Of a stretch of DNA of 64,000 nucleotides, positions 8,680 to 17,238 are shown one piece after another. The translations under genes were made by a program, and so were the position numbers. Position 1 is the stretch's first letter. Each line of letters opens with the position of its first letter. A model generated the notes under the pieces. It worked only from the letters and a program-made list of their open reading frames with translations. It had not been told where the DNA came from and made no database searches. Origin of the DNA: Acidobacteriota bacterium (lineage in GTDB: Bacteria; Acidobacteriota; Blastocatellia; UBA7656); NCBI GenBank assembly GCA_038040445.1, contig JBBPIG010000021.1:47190-111189 (forward strand). The letters are read 5' to 3'.

Positions 8680-8966
8680 GCATACCCACCTCTGTCAGAG
8701 GCGGGTAGCTGATGCTGAAGCCTACAACAGAGGCGGCGGGAGATTCGCAAATCCCCCAACCGGAAGGTTGGGGTGCTTTCACTTCGGCCTACTGGAAACC
8801 GGGCAGCGGCTCTCTGCAATCCCCCAACCGGGGCTAGAGTGAAGAATCCCCAACCTCACGGTTGGGGGATTTGCGGTCACCGGGCCGCCTCTCTTGTAGG
8901 CTGGACGGAAGCATCCCCAACCTCCCGGTTGGGGTTTTCACACAATCTCTGACGAGGTGGGTGTGC
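8680..8966. repeat. ~287-bp nested palindrome, MITE-like
   Basis: Outer arms at 8680-8700 (GCATACCCACCTCTGTCAGAG) and 8947-8966 are inverted copies with about two differences. Inside them a second pair, 8721-8737 (CCTACAACAGAGGCGGC) and 8884-8900 (GCCGCCTCTCTTGTAGG), is inverted as well. The core holds four units built from CCCCAACC/GGTTGGGG at about 8752-8774, 8821-8833, 8847-8869 and 8915-8934. No protein is encoded. The nested arrangement looks like a small non-autonomous element or a compound REP, lying upstream of hpnA. Confidence 0.8.
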
Positions 8967-9117
8967 ACGAAAACCTAACGCACCGAGCTCGTGACCTCAG
9001 TTTATTTCAGCCGTAGCAAGGTGTATATTCGTCACGTCCTGACGCATCAAGAATACGACAGAGGCAGATGGAAGCTATGAGCGTCTCAACAAAGGAACTT
9101 CAAGACACTGGGCGAAC

Positions 9118-9474
9118 ATGCGCCGGATACTTACCATTCGGAACGAACGCGAATACGATCAGGCAGTCAAACGGCTGAACGGTTTGCTCGATGAGATTGG
9201 AACTGACGAGCGGCATCCGTTGTACGGTTTGCTTGATACGCTTGGCACTTTCATCCACGCCTACGAGGAGAAGCATTTCAACGAGGGCGAAGTGAACGGA
9301 CCCGAGATGCTGCGGTTCTTGATGGATGAGCACGGACTCAGGCACTCCGACTTGCCCGAAGTCGGTTCCCAACGCGTGGTGTCGGAAATATTAAGAGGAA
9401 AGCGGGAACTCACCGCGAGTCAGATGCGGGCGCTCGCTGCTCGATTCCATGTATCGCCCTCGGTCTTCATATGA
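9118..9474 (+). CDS. HigA-like antitoxin, HTH domain (COG5499 type), orphan
   Basis: A 118-residue protein with the layout of HigA-type antitoxins: an N-terminal helical half (RNEREYDQAVKRLNGLLDEIG), then EMLRFLMDEHGLRHSDLPEVG and a C-terminal XRE helix-turn-helix (SQRVVSEILRGKRELTASQM, followed by RALAARFHVSP). Known role of the family: neutralise a HigB/RelE-type mRNA interferase and repress the operon. The toxin normally lies directly upstream; only about 150 bases separate this start from the palindromic element and no toxin ORF fits there, so it appears to be an orphan. Confidence 0.8.
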   Translation: MRRILTIRNEREYDQAVKRLNGLLDEIGTDERHPLYGLLDTLGTFIHAYEEKHFNEGEVNGPEMLRFLMDEHGLRHSDLPEVGSQRVVSEILRGKRELTASQMRALAARFHVSPSVFI

Positions 9475-9982
9475 GTGGATCATTTCGATTGATGTGAAAT
9501 TCGGGAACGACTAAATGTCTTTACAAACATCTGGTCTTCTTATCCATACTTCCTCTCCGCTACTCTCTATTTTGAGAATGGCGATTCCCCCACCGATGGT
9601 CTTTGGCTCTGCTTGCTTGAGGACACACTGACGCATCGCCTGTTCTAACCACCGTCCGATGCCCTCTTGGATATTAGACAACGCGCCCGAACGGTTCAGT
9701 TTGTCCATTAAGTCGCCGCAGCCAAGTTATGTAGTCGACGGGGTTCTGAGAGTCGGTTCCCACGTTGTATCTTTTGCAGACCTCTATTCCTGGATCGTCT
9801 GGACCCAGTGCGTGAAACCTTATGCCCGACATTGCAGGCGACTCGTTCTCAATTCATAAATTCTATCTGGGGTTCTCACAAGGATTACGCAAGTCCCGAA
9901 GGCAAGCTTCAAGCAATGAGCTTTGTCGGAGTAATCCGTAAGGATTCGGAATGGTTGATGTCCTTTGGTTTCCAATCGTGGT
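9475..9982. other. 508-base stretch without a recognised gene
   Basis: Short frames exist on both strands (for example minus 9511-9708, 65 codons, and plus 9659-9859). None shows a good ribosome binding site, a known domain, or a convincing composition. The DNA is more AT-rich than its surroundings. It may hold remains of accessory genes. Confidence 0.4.
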
Positions 9983-10264
9983 TCAGGGACGCTTCGTTTT
10001 TCTCGCCTGTTGACCATTCGTGGGCTTTCCTTTGTTGACCCTTTGTTCCAACTCGACGCGGCTTAGCGTACCTTGACCACGCCGCTCAGCGATCAGCTTC
10101 CAAAACTTGTCGCTTGTTCCGAGTTCTATCTGATCCTTGTCCAAGCCTTCAACTCCAACAATCAACGCCACAGGCTTGCCCTCGCGTGTTATGACCACCC
10201 GCTCGCTCTGGGACTCTCTAATACAAGTATCAAGAGTGGCTCGTTCAACATTCATAACTTTCAT
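9983..10264 (-). CDS. Phd/YefM-type antitoxin
   Basis: The N-terminal 45 residues carry the Phd/YefM pattern: MNVERATLDTCIRESQSERV followed by VITREGKPVALIVGVEGLD, the typical 'TxxGxPVAhhh' strand-turn. The remaining 45 residues form the flexible toxin-binding tail, ending very basic. Its start overlaps the stop of the upstream RelE-like toxin by 4 bases, so the pair is translationally coupled. Toxin-first order is the reverse of the usual phd/yefM arrangement. Expected role: binds and neutralises the toxin and represses the operon. Confidence 0.8.
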   Translation of the reverse strand: MKVMNVERATLDTCIRESQSERVVITREGKPVALIVGVEGLDKDQIELGTSDKFWKLIAERRGQGTLSRVELEQRVNKGKPTNGQQARKTKRP

Positions 10265-10560
10265 AATACTTCCTCTGTGGTCTTGTGAGGCGGCTTGTGA
10301 CGAATAGCTCGTATGACTACTATCGCTTCCGCCTCGTCAACATCATAGAAAACGCGGAACTGACCAACCCTCAACTGCCAAACTGGTTCTTCATGTTCCC
10401 ACGGCGGAACCAAACCAACAAGGATCTTCCGGTTACGCGTTTGTTCGGTAGGCCGGTAAGTAAGCTGTGCGTCGATGCGATCTAAGATTTCTGTGCGTTG
10501 GGCGGCACGCAGCCTTTTCAGATCATTGGCCACGTCTTCAGCGTATCTGATGTCGTACAT
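10261..10560 (-). CDS. RelE/ParE-family toxin
   Basis: A 99-residue basic protein with the RelE/ParE fold pattern: MYDIRYAEDVANDLKRLRAA, a helical hairpin, LVGLVPPWEHEEPVWQLRVG and the last strands QFRVFYDVDEAEAIVVIRAI. The 'WxLRVGxFRVFYxV' strand is diagnostic. Members are ribosome-dependent mRNA interferases or gyrase poisons; this cannot be decided here. It is the first gene of the two-gene module with the Phd-like antitoxin and sits between hpnH (22 bases upstream) and the rest of the hopanoid genes. Confidence 0.83.
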   Translation of the reverse strand: MYDIRYAEDVANDLKRLRAAQRTEILDRIDAQLTYRPTEQTRNRKILVGLVPPWEHEEPVWQLRVGQFRVFYDVDEAEAIVVIRAIRHKPPHKTTEEVL

Positions 10561-10582
10561 TCGCAGCTCATTCTGACTTCAA

Positions 10583-11584
10583 TCACCCCGTCAAATTCCA
10601 AACCGCCATCCGCGCCATATCCCGAGGGCTCTTCCTCAACTCGAACATCGCTGAAGCTTCAAACCCGCTGTGCATCATGCAGTTCTTGCACAAGCGGTCT
10701 TCCCGCGATTCCCAGTACGCCCAATCCACGCCGTTCCAGAACTCTTCCCACGTCTCGTAGTATTTCTGCCCGATCAAGTAACAAGGGCCTTTCCACCCAC
10801 GCGGCGTGCGAGTCACCGTGCTCCAAGGCGAGCAGTTGTAGTCGCGCATTCCCGCCGTGAACTCCAGATACATCGGCGTAGACATCAGGCGATACTTTTT
10901 GGAAAGCTCCAGCACCCGTTTGAACTTGGTTTGAATCTCATTCTGCGAAAGAAAAATGTCGCGATCCACTGACTCGTAGTGATAGCCGGGAGAGATCATC
11001 ATCCCGTCAACACCAAGCTCGGATACCAATTTGCACACATCTTCGATCTCGCTCATCTCGGTTTCTTTGAAGACGGTTGTGTTGGTCGTGACGTGGTAGC
11101 CCAGCCGCTTCGACTCCTTGATCATCTCGATCGCCTTGTCGAAGACGCCGGCGCGATCGCAGACCAAGTCGTGAGTCTTTTGCATGCCGTCGAGGTGAAC
11201 GTTGATCGTCAAACGCTTGTGTGGCGCGAACTTTCCGAAGAGATTCTTGTCGAGCAACAGCGCGTTCGTGCAAAGATATATGTGGCGCTTCCGCTCGATG
11301 ATTCCTTCGAGCAGTTCTTTCAGCTCGGGATAGATCGTAGGCTCGCCGCCGCAGATCGACACGATCGGCGCTCGGGTTTCTTCAACCGCTTTCAAGCATT
11401 CGTCCAGCAGCATGCGATCTTCGAGCTTGCCGGTATGCCGCTCGAGCGCGCAGCCCAGGCACGCGAGGTTGCATGTGTAAAGCGGTTCGAGCATAAGCAC
11501 CATCGGAAAGCGCTTATTGCCCTTGAGCCCGTTTCTGACCTGATGCGCGATCGCATCCGTTGTTATGTGCATCGGAAATCGCAT
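10583..11584 (-). CDS. hpnH: adenosyl-hopene transferase HpnH (radical SAM)
   Basis: A 333-residue radical SAM protein with the 4Fe-4S motif CNLACLGC (CX3CX2C) near residue 38 and the SAM-binding GGEPTIYPEL further on. The C-terminal part has the HpnH-specific CKNCMMHSGFEASAMFEL, a cysteine pair and conserved block of this family, and WKGPCYLIGQKYYETWEEFW. HpnH adds a 5'-deoxyadenosyl radical to diploptene to form adenosylhopane, the first step of C35 hopanoid side-chain synthesis. It lies 96 bases downstream of the cyclase gene, across a hairpin repeat. Confidence 0.95.
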   Translation of the reverse strand: MRFPMHITTDAIAHQVRNGLKGNKRFPMVLMLEPLYTCNLACLGCALERHTGKLEDRMLLDECLKAVEETRAPIVSICGGEPTIYPELKELLEGIIERKRHIYLCTNALLLDKNLFGKFAPHKRLTINVHLDGMQKTHDLVCDRAGVFDKAIEMIKESKRLGYHVTTNTTVFKETEMSEIEDVCKLVSELGVDGMMISPGYHYESVDRDIFLSQNEIQTKFKRVLELSKKYRLMSTPMYLEFTAGMRDYNCSPWSTVTRTPRGWKGPCYLIGQKYYETWEEFWNGVDWAYWESREDRLCKNCMMHSGFEASAMFELRKSPRDMARMAVWNLTG

Positions 11585-11598
11585 TTTTTATCCTGCTA

Positions 11599-11675
11599 GT
11601 AGTACCGCCTTCAGGCGGAAATTTGTATTTGACGAGCAGCTCTCGCTACCAACTTCCGCCTGAAGGCGGTACTAC
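11599..11675. repeat. 22-bp inverted repeat between cyclase and hpnH
   Basis: GTAGTACCGCCTTCAGGCGG (from 11599) and its inverse ending at 11675 are exact 22-base arms around a 33-base loop; each arm also contains the palindrome CCGCCTTCAGGCGG. The same repeat family appears in diverged form inside two kinase genes (46385-46441 and about 50800-50867). Between shc and hpnH it could attenuate transcription or protect the upstream message. Confidence 0.85.
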
Positions 11676-11680
11676 GAACC

Positions 11681-13606
11681 TTAGTCCTTCTCCACCTGCC
11701 GCTCATACATCCCAAGCGCGAGCAACGGGAAGTAAGTCGCGTACAGATGGTAGCGCAAATAAAATACCCCTGGAAAGCCGGTACCCGTCCAGTAGTCGTC
11801 TTTCCACGAGCCGTCCTCGCGTTGTGTCTTGATCAGATATTCGACCCCGCGTTTCAATCCATCGCTCGGATCATCGGTGGCCATCAAACCCATCAGCGCC
11901 CAGGCCGTCTGCGAAGGAGTACTCGGCCCTTGCCCTTTGCACCCGGGGTCGTCGTAGCTTCCCGGCGATTCGCCCCACCCGCCGTCCGCGTTCTGAATCG
12001 CGCGCAGCCAGCAGCCCGCGGCCTGATATGGAGGCTCCATCATGTCCTCGCCGATGCGATTAAGGCCGTTCAGCGACAGCCAGGTGCCGTAGATGTAATT
12101 GACGCCCCAGCGCCCAAACCACGACCCGTCGCGTTCCTGCTCTTTGGCCAGAAACGCCAGGGCCTTCTGCACAACCGGATGATCCCGCCTGAAGCCGAGA
12201 GCTGAGAACGTCTCGACGCCGCGGCCGGTGATGTCACTGGTCGACGGATCGATCATCGCGTTGTGATCGGCGAACGGGATCTGAGTCAGAAACTGCTCGT
12301 CGCAGTCGCGATCAAACGAGGCCCATCCGCCGTCCTTGTTCTGCATCGTCAGGACCCACGCGAGCCCGCGGTCCATCGCAGCTTTCTTGAGGCGCTCCTG
12401 CTGCGGGTCGCGAAAGCGAATCTTGCTTAGCGCCGTCAGCACTTGAAACGTGTCGTCGACATCGGGATAAAACTCGTTCGCGTATTCGAAGTACCATCCG
12501 CCGGGCCGGCCTTCGGGGTTCTTGACCTTCCAATCCCCGGCCTCTTTGACTTCTTTCTCCAGAATCCACTCGGCTGCTTTTTGAAGCGCGGGATGATCGG
12601 CAGCCAAGCCCGACTCGGCGAGCGCGTTCATTGCAAGCGCGGTGTCCCAGACCGGCGAGAAGCACGGCGCGACTCGCAACGAGTCGCCCTCTTCGATTTC
12701 CAGCTTCTCGAGCTCGCGAATCTGTGAGGAGGTCAACGCATGATCGTTGTCATAGCCGAGACACCTCAGCGCGATGATCGAGTTTATGATCGGCGGGAAG
12801 ATCCCGCCGATGCCGTCGCTCTTCTCGAAGTGGTCGATCATCCACTGCTCGCACGCCTTCAATGCTTTCTCGCGCGAAGGCGACCACCGCTTGCGCTCGA
12901 GCAGCTTGAGCGTGAAATCCGTTGTGCTGAACACCGTCCGCCAGAAGCCGCGCCGCGCCGACATGTTCACCGACTTGTCCAGCAAGAGCTCGCCGATACT
13001 CTGGGGCTCCGGCACCGAACAGTAGGGCTTGCTCGCCCACATAACCGCGAGGGGGACGACTATCCCGCGTGTCCAGGCAGACATCTCGTACAGATTGATC
13101 GGCGCCCAGGTCGGCAAGAGAATGATCTCGGGTGGAACCGCGGGGCAACGCTCCCAGGGATATTGCCCGAAGATGGCGAGATAGATTCGCGTGAAGCTGT
13201 TCGCCGCATCGAGTCCTCCGAGATCGCAGATCGCCTCGCGAGATTTCCGCATGTGCGGGGCATCCGGTGAATCACCGAGCAGCTTCAGCACGAAATAAGC
13301 CTTCGCCGACGCGCTGACCTCCGCCGGGCCGCCTTCGTAAATCGCCCAGCCGCCTTCGGGCAGCATTTTCTGGCGAATGTAGTTTGCGGCTTTGCGGCAC
13401 CGCTCTTCCTGCGAGCGGCCGATGAAGTGCATCGTCAGAACATATTCGGATTCGAGGATCGTGTCGCCTTCCAGCTCACCGCACCAGTGGCCGTCGGCAT
13501 GCTGAATCTGAAGCATGTACTCCTGAGCCGATTGAATCGCCCGCAGCACGCCGGTGCGCAACTCTTCGTCCACTCTGGCGAGCGTCGCTTGGTTCTTATT
13601 AAACAT
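11681..13606 (-). CDS. shc: squalene-hopene cyclase
   Basis: A 641-residue class II triterpene cyclase of normal length. The catalytic acid motif is DVDD at residues 382-385 (FYPDVDDTFQ), the DXDD that protonates squalene. Repeated QW motifs are visible, for example QIQHADGHWCGELEGD near residue 33, QNKDGGWASFDRD, QERDGSWFGRWGVNYIYGTW and QNADGGWGESPGSY. Role: cyclisation of squalene to hopene/hopanol at the membrane. Flanked by ispH upstream and hpnH downstream on the same strand, it forms the core of the hopanoid operon. Confidence 0.96.
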   Translation of the reverse strand: MFNKNQATLARVDEELRTGVLRAIQSAQEYMLQIQHADGHWCGELEGDTILESEYVLTMHFIGRSQEERCRKAANYIRQKMLPEGGWAIYEGGPAEVSASAKAYFVLKLLGDSPDAPHMRKSREAICDLGGLDAANSFTRIYLAIFGQYPWERCPAVPPEIILLPTWAPINLYEMSAWTRGIVVPLAVMWASKPYCSVPEPQSIGELLLDKSVNMSARRGFWRTVFSTTDFTLKLLERKRWSPSREKALKACEQWMIDHFEKSDGIGGIFPPIINSIIALRCLGYDNDHALTSSQIRELEKLEIEEGDSLRVAPCFSPVWDTALAMNALAESGLAADHPALQKAAEWILEKEVKEAGDWKVKNPEGRPGGWYFEYANEFYPDVDDTFQVLTALSKIRFRDPQQERLKKAAMDRGLAWVLTMQNKDGGWASFDRDCDEQFLTQIPFADHNAMIDPSTSDITGRGVETFSALGFRRDHPVVQKALAFLAKEQERDGSWFGRWGVNYIYGTWLSLNGLNRIGEDMMEPPYQAAGCWLRAIQNADGGWGESPGSYDDPGCKGQGPSTPSQTAWALMGLMATDDPSDGLKRGVEYLIKTQREDGSWKDDYWTGTGFPGVFYLRYHLYATYFPLLALGMYERQVEKD

Positions 13607-13770
13607 TGAGCCTGCGCCCTAATCCTTCTCTTCTAGTTTTTGTGAGCCCGAAGGCTCAAAGGAGTCCCAACGGCCAAGATAATACTAAGCTTCAGCGCCG
13701 CGTATCAAGCAGTTCGCCGCTGACGATGAGCAGTGAGAGAGGCCTGAGATGCGCCGCAGACTCCAGGAAG

Positions 13771-13833
13771 TGGCGCAGAACTTTAGTCTGTGGAGACTCA
13801 GATAAGGAACGCCACAGACTAAAGTCCGCGCCA
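13771..13833. repeat. inverted repeat between ispH and the cyclase gene
   Basis: Arms 13771-13793 (TGGCGCAGAACTTTAGTCTG plus TGG) and 13812-13833 (CCACAGACTAAAGTCCGCGC plus CA) are complementary apart from one or two bases, with an 18-base loop. The hairpin lies directly after the ispH stop. Terminator or REP-like. Confidence 0.75.
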
Positions 13834-13842
13834 CATCGCGGT

Positions 13843-14787
13843 TCACACCATCAGCTTTTCAGGATGCAGCAATTCCTGCGGTAAGGCGAAGTGAACATTC
13901 TCATCCTCGCCCGGCTGCTCCTCGAATTCAGTCGCGCCCATCAGCCGCAGATGACCAAGCACTCGGATGACCAGCTCCTCAGGCGCGGATGCGCCGGCTG
14001 TCACACCGACTACTGTCGCGCCGTTAAGCCATTCAGGCTTGATCTCGTCTTCATCATTCACCAGATAGGCCGGCGTTCCGCCGACAGCAGATACTTCGCA
14101 CAAGCGCTGAGAATTCGAGCTGTTCTGCGAACCGACGACAAGCAGCACATCGACTCGCTCGGACATCTGTTTTACGGCGTTCTGGCGATTCTGGGTCGCG
14201 TAACAAATGTCGTCCTTCGCGGGAGACTGCACGCTTGGGAACTTACGCTTCAGTGCTTCAATGATTTCAGCCACGTCGTCCAGCGAGAGCGTAGTCTGGG
14301 TCAAATACATGACCCGATCCGAGTTTGGAACCACGAGCCGCTCGACGTCTTCAACCGAGCTTACCAACTGCATCGGGGCTTCGCCCATCGTGCCCTCGAC
14401 CTCTTCGTGTCCGGGGTGGCCGATCAACACCATCGAGTAACCGTCGCGCGAGAAGCGAATCGCTTCGAGGTGTACCTTAGTCACCAGCGGGCAAGTCGCG
14501 TCGATAATGCGCAGCGCCTTACTTTCCGCCAGCTCGACCACCTGCGGCGAGACGCCGTGTGCACTGAACACGCACACAGAGCCGTCGGGTATTTCGTCAA
14601 CGCTATCGACGAAGATCACGCTGCGTTTGCTGAGGTTTTCGACGACGTAGCGATTGTGCACTATCTCGTGGAAGACGTAGATCGGCGGCGGGTAAAAGTC
14701 CAGCGCGCGTTCGACAATATCGATGGCTCGCACTACACCGGCGCAGAAGCCGCGCGGCTTGGCCAGCACTACCTTCTTAATTGGCAT
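13843..14787 (-). CDS. ispH: 4-hydroxy-3-methylbut-2-enyl diphosphate reductase
   Basis: A 314-residue protein with the three cluster cysteines of IspH: AKPRGFCAGVVRAID near residue 14, IIDATCPLVTKVH near 98, and DDICYATQNRQNAV near 195. Substrate-contact blocks HEIVHNRYVVE, FSAHGVSPQV and VGSQNSSNSQRL are also present. It catalyses the last step of the MEP pathway, giving IPP and DMAPP with an iron-sulfur cluster. The ATG at 14787 is preferred over the adjoining TTG since GGAAGGA lies 7 bases upstream. Upstream of shc, it supplies precursors for hopanoids. Confidence 0.96.
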   Translation of the reverse strand: MPIKKVVLAKPRGFCAGVVRAIDIVERALDFYPPPIYVFHEIVHNRYVVENLSKRSVIFVDSVDEIPDGSVCVFSAHGVSPQVVELAESKALRIIDATCPLVTKVHLEAIRFSRDGYSMVLIGHPGHEEVEGTMGEAPMQLVSSVEDVERLVVPNSDRVMYLTQTTLSLDDVAEIIEALKRKFPSVQSPAKDDICYATQNRQNAVKQMSERVDVLLVVGSQNSSNSQRLCEVSAVGGTPAYLVNDEDEIKPEWLNGATVVGVTAGASAPEELVIRVLGHLRLMGATEFEEQPGEDENVHFALPQELLHPEKLMV

Positions 14788-15057
14788 CAACAGTCCTTCC
14801 GGCCCGGTTCATCTCCCTAAGTAACTTAGCGACCGGGCAACAACAGGGGATTATAGCAACCTCGCTTCCCTGCTCAAAATGGCTCAGGTTCTGAAGCTGC
14901 TGCTTGAACCCTCAACGCTTCCGCTGTAGTATTGCCACCGCTTCTCGTCCGGTTGAGTTTGAACGTCCGCGACAAACTCGAGTTTGCCGCTGGCTCATTG
15001 ACGCGGCAATTCGGCACTCACGACAGACTGTCTGACTTTCCACAGGAGGACATCACA

Positions 15058-17142
15058 ATGACACGCAGGAGCAACTCTCTGATACTCGCGATCGCTCTCG
15101 TCATTACTATCGGGGCGGATGTGGCTATCGCCCAGCAGCGCGGCAAGCTCATGGTCGAAACGCTGCTTGACTGGCGGTCGGCCTCCGACCCTCAGCTTTC
15201 ACCTGACGGCTCGCGAATCGTTTACGTCTACGGCTTCGCCGATAAAATGAACGATCGCAACCTCAGCAACCTGTGGATCGCAAGCGTCGACGGCAAAGAC
15301 ATCCGCCCGCTCTCTCAAGGCGAACAGCGCGATACGTCACCGCAGTGGTCGCCCGACGGGAAGCGAATCGCCTACATCTCAACAAAAAGCGGCAAGCCTC
15401 AGATCGTCGTTCGCTGGATGGACACCGGGGCCGAAGCTACGATCACCGATCTCCAGGAAGCGCCATCCGGCATCGTCTGGTCACCCGACGGGACTCAGAT
15501 AGCCTTCAGCAAGCTCGTGCCGGCCGCCGCGCCCAAAGGCGTGAAAATGCCCGAGAAACCGAAGGGCGCGAAGTGGGCCGATCCGCCCATCGTCGTCACT
15601 CGGCTTTGGTATAGGCAAGACGCGCAGGGCTATCGGCCGTACGGCTTCCGGCATGCGTTCGTGATTCCTGCGACCGGCGGCGCGCCGCGGCAGATCACTA
15701 ACGGCGACTACGACTACAGCCCGCCTCAGTGGATGCCGGACGGCAAGACGATCCTGACCAGCGCCGTGCGCAAGCCCGACGCCGAGTGGGATCACGATGG
15801 CGCTGACATCTACTCAGTCTCGGTAGCCGATGGTTCGATGAAACAGTTGACCAGTCGCGTCGGGCCGGACGCCGGGGCGATTGCGTCGCCCGACGGTCGT
15901 CGCATCGCGTATGCCGGCTTCGACGAGAAGCGCAACAGCTACACGGTGTCGAATCTCTACGTGATGAACGCCGACGGCTCAGAGCCTAAGCTGCTGAGCG
16001 GCAGTTTTGATCGGGATGTCCAGAGCCTTCAATGGGCAGCAGACTCATCGGGTGTTTACTTCGCAGCTCAAGATCACGGCGCGAGCAATCTGTACTTTGC
16101 CTCTGTGAGCGGCGGGATTCAGAAGCTCACCCAGGGGGCGCACATGATCAACGCCAGCGACATCGGACGCGACGGTCGCACTGCAGCCATCATCAGCGAC
16201 CCCAAGCAGCCTGGCGACCTCTACACTTTCACATTACAAAAGGGGCAAAAGGGAAAGACGCTTGAGCCGGCGGCGATGCAGAAGCTCACCGGTGTGAACG
16301 ATAGCTTGCTTGCCTCGATCAAGCTCGGCGATGTCGAAGAGATCAACTACAAATCGTTCGACGGCCGCGAGATTCAAGGCTGGATCATCAAGCCTCCCGA
16401 CTTCGATGCGTCGAAGAAGTACCCATTCATCCTCTACATACACGGCGGGCCGCACGCGATGTACAACGTCGCCTTCAATCACGAGTTTCAATGCCACGCG
16501 GCGAATGGCTACGTGGTGTTGTACACGAATCCGCGAGGCTCAACGGGCTACGGCCAGGATTTCGGGAACATTATCCAGCACAACTATCCTGGCGATGACT
16601 ACAAGGACCTGATGATCGGCGTGGACGAGATGCTCAAGCGTGGATACGTTGACGACAAGAAGTTGGCGGTTACCGGAGGCTCGGGCGGGGGCCTGCTGAC
16701 GGCGTGGATTGTCGGACACACGAATCGTTTCGCGGCGGCAGTGTCTCAGTTTCCGGTGATCAACTGGTACAGCTTCTACGGTACGGCTGATGGCGGGCAC
16801 AACATGGGTTGGCGCTGGTTCCGCAAACATCCGTGGGAAGACCAGGAAGATTTCATGAAGCGCTCGCCAATCTCCTACGCCGACAAAGTCACGACCCCGA
16901 CGATGATCATCACCGGCGAAGAGGACTTTCGCACGCCGATGGAGCAGAGCGAGCAGTTCTTCCGGGCGCTTCGAGTGCGAAAAGTCGACTCGGTGCTTGT
17001 GCGGGTGCCCGACGAGCCTCACGGCGCGGGGTCGAATCATATCTCGCATCGGATGGCGAAGGTGTTGTTCCTGATGCAGTGGTTTGACGACCACATCAAG
17101 GGGAAGCCGGCGGCTGCGGTCGAAGCAGCCCGGGGCAATTAG
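15058..17142 (+). CDS. secreted S9-family prolyl oligopeptidase-like peptidase
   Basis: The start at 15058 follows an AGGAGG ribosome binding site and opens a signal peptide (MTRRSNSLILAIALVITIG, cleavage near AIAQQ). Residues about 30-430 are a TolB/WD40-like propeller with repeated 'SPDGxRIxY' units. The C-terminal alpha/beta hydrolase domain shows YIHGGPHAMY, the nucleophile elbow GGSGGGLLTAWIVGHT, the Asp region TGEEDFRTPMEQSEQF and the His region PDEPHGAGSNH. Together these give the Ser-Asp-His triad of dipeptidyl/acylaminoacyl peptidases. It probably degrades peptides in the periplasm. Total 694 residues, typical for the family. Confidence 0.93.
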   Translation: MTRRSNSLILAIALVITIGADVAIAQQRGKLMVETLLDWRSASDPQLSPDGSRIVYVYGFADKMNDRNLSNLWIASVDGKDIRPLSQGEQRDTSPQWSPDGKRIAYISTKSGKPQIVVRWMDTGAEATITDLQEAPSGIVWSPDGTQIAFSKLVPAAAPKGVKMPEKPKGAKWADPPIVVTRLWYRQDAQGYRPYGFRHAFVIPATGGAPRQITNGDYDYSPPQWMPDGKTILTSAVRKPDAEWDHDGADIYSVSVADGSMKQLTSRVGPDAGAIASPDGRRIAYAGFDEKRNSYTVSNLYVMNADGSEPKLLSGSFDRDVQSLQWAADSSGVYFAAQDHGASNLYFASVSGGIQKLTQGAHMINASDIGRDGRTAAIISDPKQPGDLYTFTLQKGQKGKTLEPAAMQKLTGVNDSLLASIKLGDVEEINYKSFDGREIQGWIIKPPDFDASKKYPFILYIHGGPHAMYNVAFNHEFQCHAANGYVVLYTNPRGSTGYGQDFGNIIQHNYPGDDYKDLMIGVDEMLKRGYVDDKKLAVTGGSGGGLLTAWIVGHTNRFAAAVSQFPVINWYSFYGTADGGHNMGWRWFRKHPWEDQEDFMKRSPISYADKVTTPTMIITGEEDFRTPMEQSEQFFRALRVRKVDSVLVRVPDEPHGAGSNHISHRMAKVLFLMQWFDDHIKGKPAAAVEAARGN

Positions 17143-17238
17143 ACCGGTTTGGTTTGAGAGCCTCGCCGCGGAAGGTTTCAGAAAAGTCGCCGATGAAGAA
17201 CAAGTTCAACAGCTCAGTCGTATACGAGGGCAACGCAT

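Noticed and set aside
8606..8782. N-terminal extension of hpnA
   Set aside because: The extra 59 codons lie in the palindromic element and do not look like protein; the Rossmann motif begins right after the GTG at 8605.
8752..8934. CRISPR-like repetition of CCCCAACC units
   Set aside because: Unit spacing is irregular, units are inverted relative to each other, and no cas genes are near.
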